From contig OX365955.1 of the NCBI GenBank assembly GCA_947247005.1, positions 33,893,822 through 33,957,821 of the forward strand: a stretch of DNA of 64,000 bases, written 5' to 3'. Both the position numbers and the translations under genes were made by a program. The notes under the pieces are model-generated. The model had not been told where the DNA came from. It searched no databases and saw only the letters and a program-made list of their open reading frames with translations. Positions 26,158 through 38,900 of this stretch are shown here, one piece after another. Position 1 is the first letter of the stretch; each line of letters begins with the position of its first letter. Origin of the DNA: Spisula solida. Taxonomy: Eukaryota > Mollusca > Bivalvia > Venerida > Mactridae.

Positions 26158-26784
26158 ACAAGAAACAGGTTATGTTGCCCGCAACACGTAAGTCCCCTAC
26201 CAGTTTGGGCATTGTACCGTATACATTATTTTCATTACTATAGCAACCACACTTTTCATGTGAAGGGGAAAAGAAATGATGTCCAAAATCTGCACATGCC
26301 ACCTGCTCTCATACATAGTTTCATCAAGCTTGCTAGTTTAATTACTGTTTTGGCAATTTTTCGACTATTTCCGCTACCATAGCAACCAATAATTTGGCAT
26401 TCCATGGCGAAAAATATAACATGAATAATCTGCAACACCTGTTTATATGCAAAGTTTCATCAAGCTGTGTTGTTCAGTTACCGAGATTTGTTTTTTGCAA
26501 TCTTGACTATTTTCGTTACCATAGCAACCACAATTTGCAGGACATGGTGAAAAAAAAAGATGTGCGCCACCTGTTCATATCCAAAGTTTCATCAAGCTGG
26601 CTTGTTTAGTTACCCAGTTATCTGTTTTTGAAACTTTGACTATTTTTGTGACAGCAACCACAATTTGCAGGCCATGGTGAAAAAAAGTTACTCAGTTATC
26701 TTGGAATGAAGATTTCAGCGGACAGACAGACAGACGGAGGGCAAACCTATAGTCCCCTCCGGTGTAACACCGGTAGGGGACTAA
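26158..26784 (+). mobile_element. Non-coding element, AGTCCCC family (copy 2)
   Basis: Head ACAAGAAACAGGTTATGTTG with the small palindrome GTTGCCCGCAAC, then subterminal AAGTCCCCTACC. Core of about four units of roughly 115 bp ('ttaccatagcaaccacaatt', 'gcaaagtttcatcaagct'), a GACA/GACGG tract, then the tail hairpin AGTCCCCTCCGGTGTAACACCGGTAGGGGACT in two arms, ending CTAA. Copy A6 of another family begins 25 bases downstream. Confidence 0.9.
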
Positions 26785-26808
26785 TTATATAAGTAACAAT
26801 ATACAGTA

Positions 26809-28222
26809 ACAAGAGGGTCATTGGCCCTAAAAAGCTCACCTGATGACTAGCAGTTTAGACAGTATTGGTATTTGCTATGATATGACCTTAATATTTGATG
26901 TAGATTAAACACACTTGGTGGCCAGGTTTTATAAAGATGAGGTAAACTAGAAATGTGTGCATGGGACACGGGTGCCCCCAATGTAGCACTTATCATTTCA
27001 AATAGGGAAGGGGAGGGGAAAAGTCCTTTCTTTACTGTCATCTATACATTGAGGTTGTTAAGCTGTGAAGGTTTGAAGAAATTACTTAAGTTCAAGACAC
27101 ATTTTTCATTATGGGGTATATAGAAAAAGAACAAAGGGCCATAACTCTGGTAAAAATTGATGCAGCAAAATTTCCATCCTTTACGGTCATCTATATATTG
27201 GGGTTGCTCATCAGTGAAAGTCTGATGAAATTCCACCAAACAGTAAGTGGAGAGTTCAACACGCATGATTTTTCACCATGTGATATATAGTAAAAGTAAC
27301 AAAGGGCCATAATTCTGGTAAAAATTGACGCAACTTTTATCTTTGATGTGACATGGACATGATGACCTAGTTTTATTTACCCCAGATGACCTAATCACAA
27401 ACTTGACCTACACTCTACAGAGACAAACAATGTAACCAAGTTTTATTAAGATTATGTAAAAAATACGACCTCTACAGTGATTACAAGTATTTCATTTGAT
27501 GTGACCTAATGACCTTGTTTTTTACCCCAGATGACCCAGTTACAAAATTGACCTACATTTCAAATATTGTAACCAAGTTTCATAAAGATTAGGTAAAAAA
27601 TGTGATATAAAGTGTAAAAAGGTTTTTCTTCAAAGTGACCTAATTTCAAACTTGATCTAGATTTCACAGATACACACATTGTGACCAAGTTTCATAAAGC
27701 TTAGGCAAAAATGTGACCTCAAGAGTGTTGTGTGACCTAGATTTTGACCCGAGGATGACCCAATTAAAAACTTGACCTAGATTTCATAGAGACAAACACT
27801 GTGACTAAGTTTCATAAAGATTATGTAAAAAAGGTGACCTCTAGTGTTCACAAGTTTTTTTTCAATGTGACATGATGACCTAGTTTTTGACCCCAGATGA
27901 CCCAATTGCGAACTTGACCTAGATTTAATAGAGACATACATTGTGACCAAGATTCATTAAGATTATGAAAACAATGTGACATCTAAAGTGTTAACAAGTA
28001 TTTTCTTTGAAGTAACCTAGTTTTGACCCCAAAGGTCCCAGTTATTAACTTGACCTAGATTTCATAAAAACAAACATTGTGACAAAGTTTCATAAAGATT
28101 AAGTAAAAAAATGTGACCTCTAGAGTGTTAACAGTCCAATTATTGACGGTGGGCGACGCACGCCCGACACAGGGTGATCACAATAGCTCACCTTGAGCAC
28201 AACGTGTTCATGTGAGCTAAAA
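26809..28222 (+). mobile_element. Non-coding element, GCTCACC family (copy A6)
   Basis: Variant head ACAAGAGGGTCATTGGCCCT with AGCTCACCTGATGA. About ten core units of the family, with early units of a different type ('caaagggccataactctggtaaaaattg'). Tail: GCTCACCTTGAGCAC / TGTTCATGTGAGC hairpin and CTAAAAAT. It lies on the 3' side of CPSF6 and, if the 3' UTR is long, could be part of it. Confidence 0.92.
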
Positions 28223-29701
28223 ATATCAATCAAGCGTTAAAGAATCTTTAACTGCTGCATAATTATTTCTATGTATTAATTCAAATGAAATACAGCTCAA
28301 GATTTCACTTCTAAACAGGATTCAAATAAAATATATATCATAATAAAACTTCATGACATTATAATAAACTGAAATTTGTGAAATTGACTTGAATTTTGAA
28401 ACAGGATAAAACAATACATTTAAAAAAAAAATTATCTTGTAAAATACTATAAAATCATGAATCATTATCAATCTCCACAGAACTTGAAATCTATGTTCGG
28501 TTTCAATATATACAGTGGAATAAAATATTACAAAAGCAATAATATAATAATCAGCTCATATGCAGGCATTACAACACAATGTCATACAAATATTATGCCA
28601 AGTTTTATAGGATAAGTTGCTGAACAGGATAAAACATTATTATTTATATCAGGCATAGCAGATTACACACTTAAGTATCACAAATTACATTTAACATTTT
28701 ATTTAGAACACAAGATATATTGGTTGAATAACATATTTTTGTCAAGTCAGACACCAATAAAAGTCTCTCTGCCATAATTATAATTACTTGATTGACCACA
28801 CAGTCTTACAACATTTATCTTAACTTAACTTGCTATGAATCAAGGATTACATATCAACGATCAAGAATTATTTTGTAATTGACTAGAATGATGAACATAA
28901 CACAAGCTGAGGGTAAAATTTTGGTAATTGCATCTGAACAAAGCAGACGTGCACTAGCTTTACCTGGAACCATCAATAGCCGGAACCATCAATAGCCACA
29001 CTTATCAAACACAAACATATTAATGATGATTATTTGTAATATTAACATATATAAATCTTTGTTTCTTTAACATTATGATGTTACATTAAGCAGTCAACAA
29101 TTTTTGTTTGTTCAATACGATTGTGCATCATTAATACGAGGAAGCAACCCAGTGTATCGTTTAACTATCATATAGTTTATCAAAACAGAAGGTGGTCGAT
29201 GAAAAAACTAAGAAAAAGCTAAAACTGGTAGTTTCCTAGTCCCCAGCACGAGCTGACGTTCAATGAGATCTGTAAAAGCTAGGAAGCACCAAATTTCAGA
29301 GCACCTCCAATATTTTGGCTGAAAGAAATTAATAAAATCAATTAATGAATGGTAAAAACTGGACAAGGTTTTAAGGGACTTCACTGTTCCTAAACACGCA
29401 TTTGTTTGTTAAAAGAGGGCCTACTTACCTTGAGGTATTATTTGTAAGTCAATGTTTTCTTGACATAATCAGCCAACATCTGAAGCCAAAAACTTGTCAT
29501 ACACCAAAACTTTATATCAATTTATGTTTTAGAGAACAATACAGAACAATACAAGCATAAACAAGTACAGACAGTTTTCTTACAACATTTCAAACAAACT
29601 GTTGAACTATTGCAAAAAGTGTCTTCTCATTCCAAAACTTATAAATACATCATCACAAATCATATACTTACAACATAGTAAAAATTCATGATTTCAAACA
29701 T
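28223..29701 (-). other. Probable CPSF6 3' UTR and downstream flank
   Basis: Directly after the CPSF6 stop on the - strand. AT-rich and non-coding. A TTTATT near 28,697 and others give candidate - strand AATAAA signals. The real 3' end could be here or several kb further on. Confidence 0.45.
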
Positions 29702-29933
29702 TTAATGCCGACTACTTCTATATTCCCTCTCACGTTCTCTGTCTCTCTCGCTGTCACGACGATCACTACGACTCTCTCTATGTCGTTCTTCATATTCTCT
29801 TCTACTATCACCACGTTCCCGACTTCTTTCACGATATTCCCTTTCTCGACTACGTGACCTGTGCCGACTTCTCTTTTCACGATCCCTATCACGATCACGT
29901 TCTCTGGAGCGAGATCTTCTCTCACCACGAGAC
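29702..29933 (-). CDS. CPSF6: CPSF6 exon 15, RS/RE/RD tail and stop
   Basis: 77 codons from [20 protein letters not shown] to EYRSSRH and TAA (29,702-29,704). In vertebrates this RS-like tail binds partner proteins, including the nuclear import receptor TNPO3, and is a phosphorylation target. Acceptor TGTTACAG at 29934. Confidence 0.97.
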
Positions 29934-32900
29934 CTGTAACAAACAGTTAAGTTTTCATAAATGCCAAAATTATCTACATAAATAAATAAAAAAAATCAGT
30001 ACGGTTTTATCATAGCCTAGTTGCATACAGAATAGAAATTAATCAATGTAAATATTTGTTACTTGTCACAAATAATATGCATGCAGACTTCCCAGATAGA
30101 CAACTACAAAAATGTTTCTGACATAAGAACTGGTTCTGGTTAAAAATTCCAGTTCAGATTAATGCCAGATTTGTCAGGATAGACAGACAGGTTTTTGGAA
30201 CAATGTTTTTTAACAAAATAAGCACATAGTGAATTGGCTGCCATGCCAACCTGCATACTGTCATGGTCGCAATGTACCAGATTACAGGATTTGTGGTCTC
30301 TTTATAAAAATTCCATCACAATTTTCAGTTTTCCATGACATGTTTTTACATTCAGGCTACAGATGACCACAATATCTCACCTTGAGTACATTATGCAGAT
30401 GGATTTTAGGAACAAATTTTGTTTATTATGCCATGAATTTCCCTTTTTGATGAAATGTTTGGCAATTAATTGAAAAGCCATGGGTTTGCCATAACAAAAT
30501 TGGCAATCATAGTTTTCCACGACTTTTCCAGAGATATCTTATTTTCCATAACTTTTCCATGTTCATATGAATCCTCTTTTACTATAAGATACTTCGAAAT
30601 AGTTTTGAATTGTTTAGTATTTTACTATTAATCACAATCAAGTTTTACAAAATCAACACAGTGATAGTTTAGGGCTGCAACGACACATAGGCTACTGGTT
30701 CAGGTTTGAGTACTATCCATTCAGTTTTCAATTATAGTGAAATACATGAAAATCAAAGCATCGATAATTTAACTTATCTTACCCAATGTATTAATTCTCT
30801 TAGAAAATTTGACATTTTTTTAAAGCAAATATCTAGGGTTAAAAAACATTTTATGTAGGGTTTTTCATTATAACATCTTTATCTCTTGAGGTATTTCATA
30901 CAGTCTTTGCTTTTTGTTACTCCCAGGTCTCAAAATCAATTTTTAACAAAATAATTGCCCCAATAAACAGCTGATCTGTGAAATTATCAAACAAGAACAG
31001 TTCTTGGTTTTAATAATCAGACATTGAACACTTGACCAGGCAAATTAGATAAAGAACAATATGTTATATCATAAAGTATTATAACACTTCCAAGTACAAT
31101 AAGGTATGTAAGTATGTAATAATTAGTAATCTATGTGTTCTCTGTATTGAAGATTGTTCCATGAATAAAATGTTAGCTGACAAACCAATTAATCAAATGC
31201 ACAAGATAGTTTCAAAACCAAATTGTGACAAAAGGATAAACAAGAAATGTCACTTGATGTGATGAATACCCCCCAGATACTGCTTGACACAGTCACTCCA
31301 CTGTTCTCTGACAATATAGAATTTGTGATAAGTAATGCAAACTTTCATTGTAATCAAACCAATGGCAGGGGTGTCAACAAGGCCAGATCAGAAATCAGGA
31401 AAATCATTTGCGGCCAACTTATTTTGCCAAACATGAGGCCTTCAATGACATAGTTTCAATAATAAACTTAGATTGTATTAAAGAATTTTATTATAAGTTT
31501 GTCATTTCTTGAGATATTTTCATCAAACTACTTGTATTTTGGTCAGAAGCCATTGCTCTGTCAGGCATGATAAATCCGAAATTCAGGATCAATCTGGAAA
31601 ATTCATTCCCCGGCAATGGTTACAGAGGAAAAGTGCAGACGAAACTTATGTGTAATAAACAAAGGGCCATAACTCCCTTAAAACTGATCCAAGCATCTTG
31701 TGCCAAAGATATGCACAACTAGACTTGGTCCTCATCAGTCATGCATAGTTTTGTTGAAATATGACCAGTGGCAACAGAGAAAAGGCCGGCAAAATTTGTA
31801 AGTGTAAAAAATCAAAGGGCCATAACTACCTTAAAATTGATCCGACCAATGTATGCTGACAGTATGCACAAATAGACTTGGGTAAAGATACATCAAAATG
31901 GGACTATTGGTAACAGAGAAATAGCACAAACAAATTTTAAAAGTGTAAAAAAACAAGGGCCATAACTCCCTTAAAACTGATCAAACGAATGTGTGCCGAC
32001 GATATGCAAAACAAGACTTGGTACTGATCATTCACACTGAGTTTCAGGGGTTCTACTGAGGCATAATGCCCAATCCTGAAGAAGAGTCGCAAGTCTGTTT
32101 CCGGTGCCATTAGCACACATCCCTCCATTTGAAACCTTGTTTTATTATTTATATTCTGATATGGAACTACAATGCAGCATTTTCGGAATTGTAGGACCCC
32201 TGAACCATTGGTAACAGAGATATAGCGCAGACAAAATTTATAAGTGTAAAAAAACAAAGGGCCATAACTCCCTTAAAATTGATCCGACCAACGAGTGCCG
32301 ATGATATGCACAACTAGACTTGGTACTGATCATTCATGCTAAGTTTGATTGAAATCTGACCAATGGTTACAGAAAAATAGTGCGGACAAAATTTGCACAA
32401 ACCACCCGACCAACCTCAAGCATGACTCCAATATAGCCCCTATATACTTTGTATCTGGGGGTATAATGACTATCAGTTCATCGTTGCAACCCTATAATTG
32501 ATATATATAACTGACCGTGACAACAGAGAGGTTTCGGCAGTAGTTTGTTTCGAGTAGCTCTGACTGCAAATTAAAATTCTTTGTCAAACACAACTATAGT
32601 TAGAAATAATATCAAAATTTGTAAATAATTTTGTACATGGTATGTATGAGAATATCTATCAAAGTATGACCAGTGAAATATCTATCTGATGTAAAACAGT
32701 ATTCCACATAGCAGTCTTCACTGTCTGCACACATACTGTTTCCCAACCTACATTTGATAATGAAATAATTGCCTCCTGCTGACATAAATGTTGATGAAAG
32801 TTTAAGTCAGTCATAAACATTAATTATTTGCAGAGGGAAACGTCTCTGTTATCCAGTCATACAACTAATGTTACAAACAAACAATGATTCGGCCATAATA

Positions 32901-35900
32901 AATTCATTTCTAGATTATCATCCATATTTAATAGTTGAAATGGATGAAGGAAACCCTTATAGATTCAGATATCAAAGTTTTACAAAGTGCAACAAGGGCT
33001 TTAACTTTCAATGAATTCAAATATGTATGAATTTGGTTATTTCATTTATTGAAAAACATTATTTTTTGCATTCGGTTCTTATTTTGTATTAGTTTTTAAC
33101 AAAAGAAACATAATTTATATCAAGTACTTGTACACTTTTTTTCAACCAATGAAACCAAACAGATATTTGAGGTGTTTGTCCTTGAGTATGGTGTGGGCAG
33201 AGACGGTAATCTAGAAAGTAATTTTTCTGGCTCATCAGTCACAACAATAATTGACAACAGAAACTTTACAGTGCATAAGTTTTGAGTGCTGAGAATTGGT
33301 AGCAATGATATATAAGTTCAGAATACTAGCAATGGTATATAAGTTCAGAATACCGATTGTCACATGCCTTAATCAGTGGTCACGTGACTTGACCAGTAGT
33401 TGTATGTCTTAACCAGTGGTCACATGCCTTAGCCAGTGGTCACATCATTTGAGCAGCATGGCGTTACTTAACCAGTGGTCACATCATTTGAGCAGCAGTC
33501 ACGTAACTTAACCAGCAGTCATATGACTTAATCTAGCATTCTTGAGTACACAATCAGTACAAACTCTTTCCATGCAATAATCTGGAGGAGAATCAATGTA
33601 ACCAGTACATACATACACCTTCATTACAGAGGTCCCAACATTTCTCATCTAGAATTCAAACATATAACAATCCAAACAATCCACATCGCCAGTTAAATGG
33701 CTGAATGAATGGAGCTTTGCAGACACAGTACACATGCAGAGTCAGTTCACTAAACAACCAAATATAACTCAAACGCGATAAATTGCAGTACAAAAACAAA
33801 CACAATATTGCCGATATTTTTGTTATGGATTAAAATCAACGACCGTAACATTTGCCTATGAAAGCATTCAAACATTTGACACAACATATAAAGTTTGCAC
33901 GCTCCTAAATATTCAGAAACGTTAAATATAGCAGATTTTGTGTTTGTTTTTGTATTGCAATTTATCGGGCTCGAGTTATACTTCATTTATGGTCAACGGC
34001 TCACTTAACCACAAACAGTCAAGTATTCATATAGTTTACCTCGTAACAAACTAGAGGCAGCCAAGCCTGACTGTTTGCTAGATGTTTATAAGTGAATCCA
34101 TTGAATTAAGCAAACATGACTGTGCAATATATTTTCAATGTTTTTACAACCAAAGTTAGATCCATTTATAGGTGAACTGAATTCTCGATTCACATTGAAC
34201 AATAGGTAAACCATAAAGTGATCCAACTACCACCATTCATCACGCTGACAACAATATAATAACTCACTTAGATCCATACGATTTTTCTTCTATACCATGA
34301 AGAGTATCTTGTAAAGAACTAATGAGAATTTTACATCTGTCATCGTTGGCAATCTTTGACTGTTTAATCAGTGATATTGCTGTGACTAGCGTCTCTATAG
34401 CACTAGCAAAATCTCCTGTAAATATATACACATAGTATTAGTAACAGCAGATTTACAACACTTTTTAGCAAAACTATACATATTAGAATGAATTTTACTA
34501 TATACTACATACATTTATTAACCTCGAAGCTCCAGTATGGAACTTATAGGGTTTGCTGGAGACAAATATTTTTTAAAGATTGGGTCAAAACTGTGACCAG
34601 TAAGGTTCCATAAAGATTAGTTAAAAATGGTGAATACAAGAGTGTTATCAGTCAAATTGTTGATGCCTGACATTACAAGCAATGCATGAGTAATCAGATT
34701 AGCTCTACTAAGTATTCCACTCATGATATGTAAGCAACCACTCATGATATGTAGGCAACCACTCATGATATGTATGCAACCACTCATGATATGTAGGCAA
34801 CCACTCATGATATTTAGGCAACCACTCATGATATGTAGGCAACCACTCATGATATGTAGGCAACCACTCATGATATGAAGGCAACCACTCATGATATGTA
34901 GGCAACACTCATGATATGTAGGCAACCACTCATGATATGTAGGCAACACTCATGATATGTAGGCAACCACTCATGATATGTAGGCAACCACTCATGATAT
35001 GTAGGCAACCACTCTTGATATTTAAGCGCTTCCAACATCAAACTATTTACTTATTAATTATACTGATAATTTAATACTGACAAAATACTGAATAACAAAA
35101 CTGTATGCAGATACAACTTATGTATGTATATAATAAAGAGAGGTATAGCAGGGAGAATTTGACCTGATCCTGACCTTTATGCATGAAGGTTCTTGCATTG
35201 AATATATAAATTTTCGCGAGCAAATCGTGCAATATCGGTCCTATAGATTTGTTTTGGTATAACACATCGAGCGTCTTTGTGATACTTCCCGCTTTTGAAA
35301 ACATGCAACCAGGGTTAGAAATATAGGCAAGAAGGTAGAGAGGTGTGTCAAATTCTCTGGACTATAACAAACAACCAACCTGCACTAGCATCCTGTACGG
35401 CTCGAGATATTGCACTGCTAGATACTGTCTTATTCCTTTGAAATATTTCTTCAAACTCCTGCTCAGACAACTGTGGTGCAGGGGGCTCACTCCTGTATTC
35501 AAACATACCAATAATTATACACTATTCTATCAACTTATAGATTATTAAGCATAGGATAAGCATTTAGATAGCCATTGCCAAAACCAAAGTGCTCAGTACC
35601 ACTTTTAAAGATTATTCAATCAGCTCTCAAACTACACAAGCAGTGATGGAATGTGATACTTAAAACATACATACTGTAGTATAATGCTAACTTGAGTGTT
35701 TATTGGGTTTAACACCATTTCCCAAGAAGTTTTCAGTTATGTACAGGTGACCAATTCACCTAACCTGTTTTCCTGGGTAGTATCCTGACCAATAATAACT
35801 TTTTATATCCATAAGAAACCAGCAATTGAAAAACTTTCATGGAGAAGTATGCGACCAGTAATCAATCAATTCAGCACACACACACCACAGCTTAGTATAT

Positions 35901-38900
35901 GATGCTTAGTGACTGCGTACTAATCAGTTATATCACATTGACTGGAAAGCTTTAATACAATTCAATGCATACTTTTCATCTCAAATTCTATCCAATACGA
36001 ATCAGAAGACATGAACAGAAATAGATACAAAGTGGAAATAGAATTCCTACTTGTTGGTTAAACTACGGTATACATAATATAAATCATAATCACAAACCTT
36101 TTAGCTTCGTATCTGTCTGCTGGGGGTCTGTAAGGATCTGTTGGAGGATATGTTGAGGTTGGTGGAATACGTCCATAGGGGTCAGGCATAGGGGCTGCAT
36201 GAGATACCTAAACACAAGAGACAATATTTGACAAGCATAAATGGAACAGCTAATAACTTACCATTGAATTTGTAACCCACAGATCTTAGGCAAGAGAACA
36301 TTGCTATTTAATGTAACATAATGCAAAATGAAGGCATTTCATAAGATCCCAATATATAAAGTCATCCTGAAATTTGCCGGTCCGATTGCTCTCTTTCAGC
36401 ACTGTGTATGCATATGAAGACAGCACTTACTGGAGGTGGTAAAGCTGAGCTGTGTTGTGGAGGAAAGAAAGCTGGATTAACATGTGGTGCCGGCGGTGCT
36501 GCAGGGTGTCCTGGTGGTGGTACTCCTGGTGGAGGCTGTGATGGTGGCATTCCTTCAAATAAACACACATCAACATTGTCACAAGTTTAAACAATATTTT
36601 AACAACATGTATTTTTCAAATGAACCTAATTCATCAATCAGTCAATCCATATTTTAATAAAAACAAGACAGTCTTATTGCTACTGTATGATTAAGAACAA
36701 CTCCACTTACTTTCTTTAAAGTCCCTTCACTCCATTGATCATGGATCACATTTTCCAATAATAATAATAAGTATGGAGGGGAGAAAATCATAGTAAACAA
36801 ATAAGACTTATCAAGACCATAATCAAAGGGAGATCATTCTTAATATTTGTTACAAAAGGCTGCACAACTAAATATATACATGACTTAGCTCAAGTTTCTT
36901 GGGGGGGGGGGGGTATTCAAATTCAAGTACATTTCAAGTACTAGACATCAAATTCAAGTATGTTTTAAGATCCATGGAGTAAAGGGTTCATTGTTGATAA
37001 TTGAATATAAACAAGTAATTAAGAATTGCAAGCAATACAGAAGTCCCCTACCGGTTTGAAGCCATTTTCAATGTTTCTGTTGCCATAGCAACCTCAATTT
37101 TTGTCAGAATCAAAATATCTTTAGACGTGCATAATCCCCTTATTGGCCCTTATCCACATACATTGTATCAAGTTTGATAAACCTGGCTTGGAAACTGTTT
37201 GAGTTATGGCAGGATCCAGATTTGGCCATATTTTCACTCTTTCTGTCGCCATAGCAACCACAATATTTGTCAAAATCAAAATATTTTTAGACTTGCATTA
37301 TCCCCTTATTGTCCCCTATCCACATACCAAGTTTCATAAACCTAGCTTGGAAACTGTTTGAGTTATGTCAGGATCCAGATGTTTTGACGGACGGACGGAC
37401 GGACTGACGGACGGACAGACAGACAGACAGAGGGCAAACCTATAGTCCCCTCCGGTCAAAAACCGGTAGGGGACTAATAAAAGGATATAATAAAAGTGCC
37501 TTACTGTGTGGTGGATTACCTGGGATGGTAGGGGCCACACCTCGGATACCTGGTGGTGGTACCGGCTGAGGTGGGGCCTGACCTCGCACTGGGTATGGGG
37601 CTGCAATAGGACGTAGAATGCTCGTAACTGAAATTAAGGTCTCAGATATTTTGTTTGCTTTTATATGCCTACTATATTACATAATATAAGTTGTTAAAAA
37701 ATAATGCAAAACAACTGAAAATAAATAAACAATGGGAAAAATACCAAAATTATAATATAAACTAGTAAATCTTCGACATAAATCTATCTATCTAGAAATC
37801 TTGCCTTGATGGTTAGGAAAGAAATGACTTTGTGTCATAGAAAACCACACCTGATTCTGTAAAATCATTATTTTTCGAGGGAGTTGAATTTTTGTTGATT
37901 TCGTTGTTGAACTCGACCACGAAATATAATCCCCAGGATTAATCAACATCCCCAATACAGAGCGTAGGGTTAACCTTCCATGCTTTGTAATCCACGAATT
38001 TACGACCCCATGAAAAGGTATTTTCATGAAAATTTAATTCCCACAAAAATATTTGATTTTGCAGTACCATGGAAGTGTTCAACAAATTCAGACAAAAACC
38101 TAATATGCATCTCAGTCTTCCTTACTTCAATCTGGATAGTAAAACAAGTTCTTAGATCTACAACAATCTTAGATCTACAACAATCTTAGATCTACAACAA
38201 TCTTAGATCTACAACAATCTGATCTGTTTGTAATCAAAGTGAAGTCACATTTAGCAGCTAAAGTTGTGCAGACATTAACATTTTTGGGCAGTAACTATAA
38301 AGTATCTGCCAGGAATTAACCCTTACATAAGTCGCCAGTAATATTTTTATCACTACAAGCTATACTGAACCAAATTCTTAATGCAGCAAGGTTCAGTTTT
38401 TAATTTCTAATTTAACATTTTATCCCTTTAAATCATCATATGCATTTCTCTCCATTAACATCAAGACTGTCATAGAATACAAGAGCCGTCAGAGACGGAC
38501 GATGCTCCCCATGGAGTGTTTATCATAGAAAAACTACTCCAAAAATATGAAAAAGAAAGTTATACTTCTTTGGCACTGCATTATAACTTAATGAGATTCA
38601 TTTAACTATGAAGTTTTAAATTGATATATCCAATACTGTATGAGTTATGACATGGACATGAATAAAGTATGAAAAAGTACAAAGGGGAATAACTCCAAAA
38701 ATATGCAATAAAGAGTTATTGTTCTTGGGCAATGCACATCGTCTCAATGAGATCTATTTACCTATGAATTCAAAGTGATATCTCTAATACTGTTTGAGTT
38801 ATGGCCAGGACAAGAATTAACTGAAAAACAAGAGCTGTCACTGTAGGGACATATGTCCCCGAAGTGCGATGTTGATAGTATACACAAGTACTTTAAGTTA

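Noticed and set aside
29686..29928. 80-residue - strand frame over the CPSF6 tail exon
   Set aside because: A shifted frame of the RS/RE/RD-coding exon; the in-phase frame gives the conserved tail.
34715..35022. CRISPR-like array
   Set aside because: The 21-bp units are contiguous with no spacers, and the DNA is from an animal.
37334..37606. 90-residue - strand frame across CPSF6 exon 10 and a repeat
   Set aside because: Out of phase with CPSF6 and runs into the tail of the AGTCCCC element.
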